From the IMG/VR virus record IMGVR_UViG_3300048930_000051, positions 1-42,818 of that record: 42,818 nt of DNA; one strand, given 5' to 3'. Origin of the DNA: a virus. Positions 8,253 to 15,701 of this stretch are shown in pieces (position 1 is the first letter of the stretch; each line of letters opens with the position of its first letter). Made by a program: the position numbers and the translations under genes. Under the pieces are notes generated by a model. It was not told where the DNA came from. It worked only from the letters and a program-made list of their open reading frames with translations, and did not search any database.

Positions 8253-8269
8253 GGGACATACCTGCCTGT
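8253..8269 (+). promoter_or_regulatory. late motif copy 4
   Basis: GGGACA-N5-GCCTGT, starting 13 nt after the capsid terminator. This placement is the best positional argument that the motif is a promoter, since the next genes need new transcription. The expected +1 is not a start codon; the next gene begins 43 nt later with GGAG in its leader. Confidence 0.7.
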
Positions 8270-8318
8270 AGCCACGAGGCCATGTGGCCGACCGTCACCC
8301 CCTTGGAGTTCACCCAAC

Positions 8319-8945
8319 ATGGCTACCCCTGTCGCCCCCACCGCCGTTGCGGATACCGCTACCATCAAGCAGAACGTCACCACGGCGGTCAACGTCAAGG
8401 CGAACGACACCGCTGGTACCGACGCCACCCCGACCACCGTGTCGCTGACTTCGGCTGCGGTGACCTTCGCACCGACGGGCCAGCCGTCGGGCGTTGTGAT
8501 CTCGAACAACAACCTGCGGGCCACCAAGGAAGGCGTCGGGGTGTGGGCCATCGACTCCAACCTCGTGCACTTCACCCCCGAACCCAAGTTCGTGGGCGTG
8601 GCTGATGCCGTCAAGTACATCGTGACCGACTCCCAGCCGCTGGCGTCGAACGCCGCCACCGTCACCATCACCGTCACCGCCGCCACCGACCTGGCTTCCG
8701 CCACCCGCACCTACGGCGTGTCTGCTGACGGTCAGCGGTACGTGGATGTGGTGCTGGACGAAGAGATCAGCGCCAACGAGCCCGTCAGTGCCGACTCGAT
8801 CGGGCTGTCGAACATCGACCCCGACAACGTGTGGGTCAAGGCACCTGCCGCTTCGGGTCTGCTGTTCCCGAACAGCCACTCCCCCGCCGTGTACCCGACC
8901 TCCACCATCGCCAACGGTTCCACCGTTCGCTTCTACGGGGCCTGA
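8319..8945 (+). CDS. cadherin/Ig-like virion protein
   Basis: 208 residues. The N-terminus (APTAVADTATIKQN...TAVNVKANDT) reads like tandem cadherin/Ig-like beta-sandwich repeats of surface and adhesion proteins, continuing to VKYIVTDSQPLASNAATVTITV at about residue 120. The C-terminal 75 residues form a separate beta-rich segment. It comes right after the major capsid gene, so a capsid decoration protein or head fibre is likely. GGAG lies about 10 nt before ATG 8319. The fold is recognised; the virion role is inferred. Confidence 0.75.
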   Translation: MATPVAPTAVADTATIKQNVTTAVNVKANDTAGTDATPTTVSLTSAAVTFAPTGQPSGVVISNNNLRATKEGVGVWAIDSNLVHFTPEPKFVGVADAVKYIVTDSQPLASNAATVTITVTAATDLASATRTYGVSADGQRYVDVVLDEEISANEPVSADSIGLSNIDPDNVWVKAPAASGLLFPNSHSPAVYPTSTIANGSTVRFYGA

Positions 8946-9229
8946 TGTCGTACGCAACCGCAACCCCCGCCATGTTGAGCGGTGGTTCCGATCGGTTCGT
9001 CCCTGCTGCGTCGTATGCCGTGGCGGGGGCGAGCCGTGTGTACGAGGGCATGACCCCTGCTTGGTCGGCGGTCCCCTGGGAGCCCGAGGGGCACCCTGGG
9101 GTTTGCGAGTGCAAGACCAAGAGCGGTGAACCGTGCACGATGCCGAAGGCCCATGACACCACGGCCTGCGTCGGGCACCTGAACGCGATCGCCGCCTACG
9201 AGCGGGCGATCGCCAAGTCGGAGGACTAG
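8945..9229 (+). CDS. small zinc-finger-like protein
   Basis: 94 residues. The first 50 residues are Ala/Ser/Gly-rich. The C-terminal part has CECKTKSGEPCTMPKAHDTT followed by ACVGH, a Cys/His arrangement compatible with one zinc site and similar to short phage domains that read CxCxTKSGxxC. ATG 8945 overlaps the preceding stop by one base (TGATG). It is placed between the decoration-like protein and the connector; the role is unknown. Confidence 0.7.
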   Translation: MSYATATPAMLSGGSDRFVPAASYAVAGASRVYEGMTPAWSAVPWEPEGHPGVCECKTKSGEPCTMPKAHDTTACVGHLNAIAAYERAIAKSED

Positions 9230-9232
9230 TAG

Positions 9233-9910
9233 ATGGATCTTGCTTCGCTGCGCTCTGCGGTGCGTGAGGCCCTGGAGGTTGACGAAGACGAGATCCCCGA
9301 CCCCATGCTGGATCGCTGGCTGGAAGAAGGGTTCGACCGCATCGTCGATGCCGACCAGCGGTGGACGTGGCTGGAACACACCTGGACCTACCAGTGGCCC
9401 AGCGGCACCGCTTCGGTGTCGTTGGATGACATCGGTGATTCGGAGCCGATCCGCAACCTGACTTCGGTTGTGGTCAGCGGGGATCGCTTCATTCGGTTCG
9501 TCGGGCACGACGAGGCGGAAGCCGTCCACGTCACCACCACGGGGACGGGCACGCCCGCCGAGTGGTCGGTCTTCGGCTCGAAGCTGTACTTGTGGCCGAC
9601 TCCGAGCAGCGCGCAGCTTCTCCAACTGCGTGGGTTCCGTGAGCCCACGCCGTTCTATGAGCTGTCGTCGGGTGCTTCCCCCGACATGCCCCGCAAGTTC
9701 CACAAGCTGCTGGTGTCGTGGGCGCTGCACGCCGCCTATGAGCGTGACGAGGACCCCGAGATGTCGGCGTATCACCGCCAGCACTTCGAGGATGCGGTCA
9801 TCAAGGCGCAGCGTGACGATCGGGCCATCCCTGCGGCGCAGCCGCTGGTGATGGGCGGGTCCCGCCGTCGTGGGCTCCACGTCGGTCCCCAGTTCCCGTT
9901 CGACTACTAA
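9233..9910 (+). CDS. head-to-tail connector (gp4/gp6-like adaptor)
   Basis: 225 residues. The helical N-terminus LRSAVREALEV...DPMLDRWLEEGFDRI, followed by RWTWLEHTWTYQWPSGTASVSLDDI and a strand-rich middle, matches the pattern of podovirus adaptor proteins that form the ring under the portal. The C-terminal half returns to helix (FHKLLVSWALHAAYERDEDPE). It lies immediately before the nozzle-like protein, as in P22-like gene order. Assigned by sequence character and context. Confidence 0.75.
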   Translation: MDLASLRSAVREALEVDEDEIPDPMLDRWLEEGFDRIVDADQRWTWLEHTWTYQWPSGTASVSLDDIGDSEPIRNLTSVVVSGDRFIRFVGHDEAEAVHVTTTGTGTPAEWSVFGSKLYLWPTPSSAQLLQLRGFREPTPFYELSSGASPDMPRKFHKLLVSWALHAAYERDEDPEMSAYHRQHFEDAVIKAQRDDRAIPAAQPLVMGGSRRRGLHVGPQFPFDY

Positions 9911-9919
9911 GGGGGCACC

Positions 9920-11467
9920 GTGCCGAAAGCACGCCAAGTTGCCACCCAAGACGAGTTCACGGGTGGCCTGAACCTTCGGGCCAACCAGTTCCAGTTGGCG
10001 AACAACGAGTCGCCCGAGATGTTGAACGTGGACATCGACCCCCGTGGCGGTGTCCACCTGCGTCGTGGCGTCGCACCGTGGGCTGAGGATCTGAGCGACC
10101 CCGTGCATTCGCTGGGCCAGTTCCGTTCTGCGTCCACGTCCCAGGTGCTGGCTGGGCATGGTACCGAGGTCTCGTACACGACGGGGACCACGTGGGCCAC
10201 CGTCAAGAACGACAACACGGTGTCCACGCCGCTGACCTTCGCCCAGTTCAAGGATGCCATCTACATCCAGAACGGCACCGATCAGCCCATCAAGTGGACG
10301 GGCACCACGGCGACCCGTCTGGCCCAGACGTACGCCGAGGATTTCGATTCCCCTGGCTCGGGCAAGATGCCTGTGGGTCGGCTGATCGCCGCCCACAACG
10401 GTCACGTCTTCGTGGCGAACACGCTGGAGTCTGCGACCCGCTACCCGAACCGCATCCGCTGGTCGCATCCGAACCAGCCCGAGTCGTACCGCGCCTTGGA
10501 CTACATCGACGTGGACCCTGGGGTGGACGGCGACGAGATCGTGGCGCTGGTGCCGTTCACCGACCATCTGCTGGTGATGAAGCGGCGTTCCACCCACGTC
10601 CTGTACGGGTTCGGTTGGGAGTCGTTTTCGGTGCAGAAGGTGTCGGCCGACATCGGCTGCGCCAACTCCCAGGCTGCGGTCTCCACCCCTGGCGGCGTCT
10701 ACTTGTGGTCGCCTGATACGGGCGTGTGGCGCTACGGCGGGCGTGGTGTCGAGTGGACGTTCGCTTCGCTGTGGCCCGCCATCGAGACGGGCTCGGTTGA
10801 CGCCAACCGCCAGGACGAGGTTCGGTTGGGCTGGCTGGACAACCGCCTGTGGGTGTCGGTCCCGTGGGCGGTGGGCACCTTGGAGACCGCCGTGTTCGTG
10901 TTGGACCCGACGATCTCGAAGTCGGGTTCGTGGACGGCCTACCATCTGCCGATCGGCGTGATGCTGTCGTTCGGCGTGGACGACCAGCCGTCGATCCCGT
11001 TGGCGGCGTACAACGACGGCGATCGGTTGCTCCAGCTGGAGCTGGAGAACCAGTCGTGGGATGACTTCGATGGGGAGACCCAAACCCACATCGAGTCGTA
11101 CTACAGGACCCCGTGGTTCGACATGAACCAGCCTGCGGTTATCAAGCGGTTCCATGCCCCGACGTTCGTGTTCCAGGGGAACTCGAACGATGTGGCAACC
11201 ATCGAGGTCTACACGGACTACGACTCCCTGTCGGTCTCCAAGTCGTTCACCGAGTCGGTGTCGTCCACAAGCGGTGAGGCCGTCTGGGACACGCTGGAGT
11301 GGGACACCGACCTGTGGGGCGGTCAGGAGCGCCTGCACGCCGTCCAGCGTGGCGCACCGCTCGGCAAGGCCCGTGCGGTGCAGCTGAAGGTCACTGGCCC
11401 CGCAACGAACATCACTTGGGGCATGGATGCCGTGTCCCTGGTCTACACACCACGAAAGGTCCGCTGA
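9920..11467 (+). CDS. tail nozzle/stabilisation protein (P22 gp10-like)
   Basis: 515 residues, predominantly beta with repeated blade-like units. It opens with FTGGLNLRANQFQLANNESPEMLNVD and GGVHLRRGVAPW, the signature start of the gp10-type packaged-DNA stabilisation proteins that close the tail tube of podoviruses. Blades include GRLIAAHNGHVFVAN and LVMKRRSTHVLYGF. The start is GTG 9920, 9 nt after the connector stop, with GGGGG upstream. It overlaps the next gene by one base. Confidence 0.8.
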   Translation: MPKARQVATQDEFTGGLNLRANQFQLANNESPEMLNVDIDPRGGVHLRRGVAPWAEDLSDPVHSLGQFRSASTSQVLAGHGTEVSYTTGTTWATVKNDNTVSTPLTFAQFKDAIYIQNGTDQPIKWTGTTATRLAQTYAEDFDSPGSGKMPVGRLIAAHNGHVFVANTLESATRYPNRIRWSHPNQPESYRALDYIDVDPGVDGDEIVALVPFTDHLLVMKRRSTHVLYGFGWESFSVQKVSADIGCANSQAAVSTPGGVYLWSPDTGVWRYGGRGVEWTFASLWPAIETGSVDANRQDEVRLGWLDNRLWVSVPWAVGTLETAVFVLDPTISKSGSWTAYHLPIGVMLSFGVDDQPSIPLAAYNDGDRLLQLELENQSWDDFDGETQTHIESYYRTPWFDMNQPAVIKRFHAPTFVFQGNSNDVATIEVYTDYDSLSVSKSFTESVSSTSGEAVWDTLEWDTDLWGGQERLHAVQRGAPLGKARAVQLKVTGPATNITWGMDAVSLVYTPRKVR

Positions 11468-12138
11468 TGGCTACCGCATCGGTCAGCAACTCGTTCACTG
11501 GCGGTACCACCGCCGTCGCCGCCGAGGTCAACGAGAACTTCGACGACATCGTGTCGTTCCTGAACGAACAGGCCATCCAGAAGGATGCGTCCCTGGCGTT
11601 CACGTCGATCCCCAGCGGTCCCGACTCGAACCCGTCGTCCGACAACCAGTTCGCCCGCAAGAAGTACGTCGATCTGCGGGCTCCACGGATCGTGGCCCGC
11701 AAGCAGCACTTCGAGGTCTCGGAGTACGCCGACACGTCCACCCCCACCGACCTGAACGTGGACTGGTCGTTCGTGGTGCCCACGCTGCTGACGGGACAGT
11801 ACCTGAAGTTCACGGTGTTCGCCCCCAAGGTCCAGGTGGGTGGCCCCCCGTACCCGATCGTGGGCGGGGCCATGAAGCTGTACGTGCGCAAGGGTACCGA
11901 CATCCTGTGCTACGGCCAGTCGTCGGTCACCGACGCCTTGGGGTTCGATGCTGAAGGCAGCTCGTCGCTGTACGGCTCCCGCTTGTGGTCGGCAAGTGAG
12001 GTCGCCGCAACGGTCGGTGCGGCGGGCGATACCGTCAACCTGAAGACCTATGGGGCCACGTCGCCCGACGACACGGGCAAGTGGCGACTGTACGGCGAAG
12101 CGAACTCTCCCGTGCAGTTCACCGTGGAGGTCGTGTGA
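11467..12138 (+). CDS. tail fibre-like protein
   Basis: 223 residues. The N-terminus SNSFTGGTTAVAAEVNENFDDIVSFLN is a recurrent virion-attachment segment of phage tail fibres and fibre-like proteins. After a short helical linker the rest is beta-rich (LKFTVFAPKVQVGGPPYP...). ATG 11467 overlaps the nozzle stop by one base. It is too short for a complete receptor-binding fibre, so it may be a short fibre or adaptor; the receptor is unknown. Confidence 0.7.
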   Translation: MATASVSNSFTGGTTAVAAEVNENFDDIVSFLNEQAIQKDASLAFTSIPSGPDSNPSSDNQFARKKYVDLRAPRIVARKQHFEVSEYADTSTPTDLNVDWSFVVPTLLTGQYLKFTVFAPKVQVGGPPYPIVGGAMKLYVRKGTDILCYGQSSVTDALGFDAEGSSSLYGSRLWSASEVAATVGAAGDTVNLKTYGATSPDDTGKWRLYGEANSPVQFTVEVV

Positions 12139-12503
12139 CCCTGCAAGGTGGGCTTCTGATCGACCCCTTGGTTCGCCAGAACCTGACGAGGTTGGAATCC
12201 CAGATCGCCCCCGATTCCCCTTCCTTGCGCCGTGGGATCAACGCCCAGACGGGCACCGCCTATGCGGTGACCGATCTGGACTTCGCCAAGATCGTCGTGC
12301 GCAACAACGGGTCTGCGTCCACCCAGACGTGGCCCGAAGGGGCGGTGGCTGGCACCCAGGTCCAGACCATCAACCGTGGTGCGGGCACGATCACACATTC
12401 GGCTGCGGGTGCCGCGACGGTGATCGGCACCACGTCACAGGCCCAGTGGGTCCTGACGACGGCCACAAGCATCGGTTCCGATACCTGGGTGTTGACGACG
12501 TGA
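12135..12503 (+). CDS. small virion-cluster protein
   Basis: 122 residues, not recognised. A short N-terminal helix (LIDPLVRQNLTRLESQI) is followed by Thr/Ala/Gly-rich beta sequence (AVTDLDFAKIVVRNNGSAS...TQAQWVLTTATSIGSDTWVLTT) that resembles fibre-tip or trimerising domains. GTG 12135 overlaps the preceding stop as GTGA, which decides the start. It is the last gene before late motif copy 5. A fibre or tail accessory role is guessed from context. Confidence 0.7.
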   Translation: MTLQGGLLIDPLVRQNLTRLESQIAPDSPSLRRGINAQTGTAYAVTDLDFAKIVVRNNGSASTQTWPEGAVAGTQVQTINRGAGTITHSAAGAATVIGTTSQAQWVLTTATSIGSDTWVLTT

Positions 12504-12506
12504 TGT

Positions 12507-12523
12507 GGGACAAAGGGGGGTGT
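12507..12523 (+). promoter_or_regulatory. late motif copy 5
   Basis: GGGACA-N5-GGGTGT with ATG 12530 starting 6 nt after it. The N5-GGG part also gives a purine-rich run 10 nt before the ATG, so this copy cannot by itself separate promoter from ribosome-binding function. Confidence 0.6.
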
Positions 12524-12529
12524 ATCTAG

Positions 12530-12958
12530 ATGGCACAGGAACTGAACTCGAATGAGCGGTGGTGGTTCAAGAACCGCGCCGCCCAGGCGGATCGCCAGTT
12601 CCGCTATGGCAAGGCCCAGAACGACTACGAGCGTGGGCTGGCAAAGACCCAGGCCACCTGGGACCGTTCGGACCTGATTCGCCAGTTCACCAACCAGCGC
12701 AACTCGCTGGCTGGTGGCTTCCAGCGACGTGGCGTGATGAACTCTGGCCTGTATCAGCGGGGCTACAAGGACTGGTCGGAGAACAAGGTGCGGTCGTTGA
12801 CCCGCCAGACTTCGGCTGCCGATGCCCGCCAGAGGGGCTTCGACATTGCCGCCTATTCGCTGGCTGACATCAGGCAGAAGACACTGGATGATCTCCAGGC
12901 GCAGAAGTTGGCTTACGAGCAGTCCCTTTCCGAGTTTGTGAAGGCGAATCAGGTATGA
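12530..12958 (+). CDS. internal virion protein candidate (small, helical)
   Basis: 142 residues, charged and almost entirely helical with Gln/Arg-rich stretches (RQFRYGKAQNDYERGLAKTQ) and a C-terminal coiled-coil-like segment (IRQKTLDDLQAQKLAYEQ). ATG 12530 lies 6 nt after a late motif. It overlaps the next helical protein as ATGA. Position in the podovirus ejection-protein region suggests an internal or tail-associated virion component; not recognised by sequence. Confidence 0.7.
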   Translation: MAQELNSNERWWFKNRAAQADRQFRYGKAQNDYERGLAKTQATWDRSDLIRQFTNQRNSLAGGFQRRGVMNSGLYQRGYKDWSENKVRSLTRQTSAADARQRGFDIAAYSLADIRQKTLDDLQAQKLAYEQSLSEFVKANQV

Positions 12959-14235
12959 GCACCCCCAAGTCCAGCGAGACCAAGAAGAAGGGCAAGAAGA
13001 AGGGCGGCTCGTCGGCAATGATCGTTCCGCCGAACCCGCTGAAGGATCTGCCCCCGCAGATCGAGTCAACCTTGCGTGGGCAGCTCAGGCCGAAGCGAGA
13101 GGACGGGGCGAAGCTGCGGTCCTCCGATCTGATGAAGGCGATGGTCCAGAAGGGGATTCTGGACTCCCGCATCCAGCAGCATGGCAACATGAAGAAGGAA
13201 CTGGACGGACTGTTCGCCAGCCGTTCAGCCGAGAACATGGGCACGTCGCTGTCGTCGCTGTTCGACGCCATCATGGGACGAGTGCCGTCCACGCCCCAGG
13301 TCCAGCCCAACCTGATCGACGTGAACTCGTTGGTTGCCCCGTACGCCCAGGCTCGTGACGCTGCCAACTCCCAGGCAACCTCGAACCGTGCACGGCTGGA
13401 AGAACTGCTGATGCGAGCCCAGGCCGACGCCAAGATGTCGGCTGGGGTTGGCAGGGACCAGGCTGCCGCCGCTGGTGCCCAGATGAAGGAGGGTGCTGCG
13501 AACGCCCGCCTCCAGCAGGAGTCGGATGTTCGTGCCGCTGCGGCCGCCGCCGCCGCCCAAGGCATGGACCCGACGGTGGTTGCCAGTCTCGGTGACGCTG
13601 GCGATCAGGCCATCGCCGCCACCGCTCAGAACCGTGCCAGTGGCCAGGAGTACGCCAAGGCCATGGGGTCGGCTGCGGAACTGGAAGCCACCCGCCGTGC
13701 CCAGGATGTGGCCGACCAGAACCGTGGTGCGAACACGAACCTGGACCAGTCGCTGCTTCAGGCCGTGATTGCGCTGAACGCCCAGGAAGCGCAGACCCGC
13801 ACCCAGGCTGAACAGGCCAACGCTGCTGCCATGAACGAGGCTTCCCAGGCGAACGCTGGTTTGGCTCGCCAGGGGCTCCAGGATCGGGTGTCGCTGGCCG
13901 ACGCCATCCAGCAGATGGCTGCCCAGTCGAACGCGTTCGATACCCCGTACCGTTCGTCGGTGCTGGAGTCGCTGTCAGGTGATGTGGGCATCGCCCGCAC
14001 GGCGATGCGTGGTGCCATCGAGACCTCGGACACCTACGACGAGGCGTACGCCAAGATCGCTTCGGTGCTGGAGGCGGATGACCGCAAGCGGGAAGCCGCT
14101 GGACTGGGTGGTCGGGATTGGGACTACCCGTGGATCGAGGCGCAACTTCAGAAGGCGTATGCCACCGACCAGACCCGCCTGAAGCCTGGCGCTGGCGACT
14201 CGCTACTGAAGATGTTCACGCTGGGAATGGGCTAA
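12955..14235 (+). CDS. internal virion (ejection) protein candidate
   Basis: 426 residues. A Lys-rich N-terminus (about residues 6-18) and a Pro-containing linker precede a long Ala/Gln-rich helical region (about 120-340) with coiled-coil character, including an eight-alanine run near residue 186. Such composition is typical of podovirus ejection proteins that leave the capsid with the DNA. It is coupled to the upstream gene by ATGA and followed 4 bases later by the NlpC/P60 gene. Function is inferred from composition and position. Confidence 0.7.
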   Translation: MSTPKSSETKKKGKKKGGSSAMIVPPNPLKDLPPQIESTLRGQLRPKREDGAKLRSSDLMKAMVQKGILDSRIQQHGNMKKELDGLFASRSAENMGTSLSSLFDAIMGRVPSTPQVQPNLIDVNSLVAPYAQARDAANSQATSNRARLEELLMRAQADAKMSAGVGRDQAAAAGAQMKEGAANARLQQESDVRAAAAAAAAQGMDPTVVASLGDAGDQAIAATAQNRASGQEYAKAMGSAAELEATRRAQDVADQNRGANTNLDQSLLQAVIALNAQEAQTRTQAEQANAAAMNEASQANAGLARQGLQDRVSLADAIQQMAAQSNAFDTPYRSSVLESLSGDVGIARTAMRGAIETSDTYDEAYAKIASVLEADDRKREAAGLGGRDWDYPWIEAQLQKAYATDQTRLKPGAGDSLLKMFTLGMG

Positions 14236-14239
14236 CCCC

Positions 14240-14917
14240 ATGGCGTCACCCGCCCAAGTCATGGGCATCCAGCCCGCCACCGTCAGGTGGTCCCAGGGCG
14301 GAACGAACGCAAACGCCAAGAAGCCACGCATCGACGATGGTGCGACGGCCAGCGCCTTCGCACGCATCGGTGAGTCGAACGCTGGGGGGTATGCCGCTGG
14401 TGGCCCTACCCGTGACTGGTCATCCATGGTGCAGCCCCCTGCCAACATGGGGCCGTATGCCAAGCCAGGTCAGCCGCTCTCCGATGTGGGCGGCATGGGG
14501 CCGTACGTCACCAGTGGCCCCAAGGTCTCCAAGGCGATTGATTTCGCCAAGTCCCAGCTGGGTGACCCGTACGTCTGGGGTGCTGGTCGCGATCTGGGCA
14601 ATGCGAACCCGAGTGGGTTCGATTGCTCGGGGCTCACCTATTGGGCGTTCGGTCGCGCTGGGATCAAGCTGGGTGCAACCGCTGACGCCCAGTTCAAGCA
14701 GGTCCCCAAGGTTCAGGGCGGGCTGGCGAACGCCAAGCCTGGGGATCTGGTGTTCTACAACTTCGGTCGGCTGGGCGCTGGGCGTGCCGATCACGTTGCC
14801 ATCTACTTGGGCAACAACCAGATCCTGCACGCACCCAACAAGAAGTCCCCTGTGAAGATCGCCACGATGACGCCTGGCTATGCCAGCTCGATCATCGGTG
14901 TCGGAAGGGCTGGCTGA
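14240..14917 (+). CDS. NlpC/P60 peptidoglycan endopeptidase, virion-associated
   Basis: 225 residues. The first 90 are low-complexity linker. The catalytic domain follows: AIDFAKSQLGDPYVWGAG, Cys129 in FDCSGLTYW, His185 in ADHVAIYLG and a third polar position at His197 in ILHAPN, the standard NlpC/P60 triad order. It cuts D-gamma-glutamyl bonds in cell-wall peptides. It lies among internal virion genes and overlaps the transglycosylase by one base, so it probably opens the wall during DNA entry instead of acting in lysis. Confidence 0.9.
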   Translation: MASPAQVMGIQPATVRWSQGGTNANAKKPRIDDGATASAFARIGESNAGGYAAGGPTRDWSSMVQPPANMGPYAKPGQPLSDVGGMGPYVTSGPKVSKAIDFAKSQLGDPYVWGAGRDLGNANPSGFDCSGLTYWAFGRAGIKLGATADAQFKQVPKVQGGLANAKPGDLVFYNFGRLGAGRADHVAIYLGNNQILHAPNKKSPVKIATMTPGYASSIIGVGRAG

Positions 14918-15513
14918 TGGCGCTGAACCCGATCGTGCAACGTGTGCTGGCGAACCTGGCGGCTGGCGAGGGTGGACCCGACCAGGGGCCACGTATGGCC
15001 CAGCAGCAGCAGTCGCTGATGAACCAGTTCGTGAACCAGTCCCCGACCATGGGTGGAACGACCACAGATCCCGTTGGCGGTCAGTTCTGGCAGTCCACGG
15101 GTGCCGCTGGTGGTCCCCAGTCCTTCTGGCAGAAGGTCGGCAACGGTGTCGATCTGGACAAGATCCTGGCGACGATTCGGGCCAAGGAATCGGGCGGCAA
15201 CTACGGGGCCAAGAACCCCGTGTCGTCGGCTTCTGGTGCGTACCAGTTCATCAACTCCACCTGGAACAACTACGGCGGCTACAAGTACGCATACCAGGCT
15301 CCGAAGGCGGTACAAGATGCCAAGGCCAAGGAGCACATCCAGTCGATCTTGAAGAAGTACGGGAACACGCTGGAGGCGGTTCCCGCTGCTTGGTACACGG
15401 GCACCTACAAGGGCAAGGGGAAGTTGAACTACAACCCTGGTGGCCCTGGTAACCCGCTGACGGTCCAACAGTACGTGGACGCCTGGATCAAGCAATACCT
15501 GAGTATGAAGTGA
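14917..15513 (+). CDS. lytic transglycosylase-like virion enzyme
   Basis: 198 residues. After a Gln-rich linker the domain starts near residue 78: LDKILATIRAKESGGNYGAK with catalytic Glu91, then SASGAYQFINSTWNNYGGY, the SLT/Rpf-like lysozyme pattern. Later VPAAWYTGTYKGKGKLNY and VQQYVDAWIKQYL complete the fold. It would cleave the glycan strand. ATG 14917 overlaps the NlpC/P60 stop by one base. Together the two enzymes form a wall-penetration pair. Confidence 0.9.
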   Translation: MALNPIVQRVLANLAAGEGGPDQGPRMAQQQQSLMNQFVNQSPTMGGTTTDPVGGQFWQSTGAAGGPQSFWQKVGNGVDLDKILATIRAKESGGNYGAKNPVSSASGAYQFINSTWNNYGGYKYAYQAPKAVQDAKAKEHIQSILKKYGNTLEAVPAAWYTGTYKGKGKLNYNPGGPGNPLTVQQYVDAWIKQYLSMK

Positions 15514-15528
15514 AACGGCCTGTGATGG

Positions 15529-15534
15529 TACAGT
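15529..15534 (+). promoter_or_regulatory. putative -10 box of a leaderless promoter
   Basis: TACAGT lies exactly 6 nt before ATG 15541, the same geometry as the early leaderless promoters, and the same hexamer lies 6 nt before the ATG at 34712. No clear -35 is seen (TGAAGT at 15506 with 17 nt spacing is weak). Confidence 0.4.
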
Positions 15535-15540
15535 GGAACC

Positions 15541-15669
15541 ATGCCAACCGACGCTGACCTGGCTATCGGGTCCCTGCTGTTCGTGATCTTCCTGGTGGGG
15601 GCCGTGCTGTTCTGGCTGGCCGCACTTGTGTACGTGTACGTGCGGGACTGGTTGAAGCCACCCAAATAG
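15541..15669 (+). CDS. 42-residue single-pass membrane protein
   Basis: A short gene. One long hydrophobic segment (about residues 8-32, GSLLFVIFLVGAVLFWLAAL and following) is followed by a basic end, RDWLKPPK. It sits between the transglycosylase gene and the large ejection-protein gene. No Shine-Dalgarno; a TACAGT box 6 nt upstream suggests separate leaderless expression. It could be a holin-like or ejection-conduit membrane peptide; no family was recognised. Confidence 0.65.
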   Translation: MPTDADLAIGSLLFVIFLVGAVLFWLAALVYVYVRDWLKPPK

Positions 15670-15678
15670 CCCCATTTC

Positions 15679-15695
15679 GGGACTGAACTGCCTGT
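15679..15695 (+). promoter_or_regulatory. late motif copy 6
   Basis: GGGACT-N5-GCCTGT, with ATG 15702 beginning 6 nt after it. One base of the first half differs from the GGGACA consensus. It heads the large ejection-protein gene; no Shine-Dalgarno is present. Confidence 0.65.
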
Positions 15696-15701
15696 AACGA
15701 G

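Noticed and set aside
8933-11338. Minus-strand open frame of 801 codons opposite the connector and nozzle genes
   Set aside because: Arg/His/Val-rich translation with no domains, wholly antisense to well-supported structural genes.
14240-15513. NlpC/P60 and transglycosylase genes as the lysis endolysins
   Set aside because: They sit among internal virion genes, whereas an amidase with an adjacent two-helix holin forms a clear lysis cassette at 19524-20467. A virion entry role is more likely.
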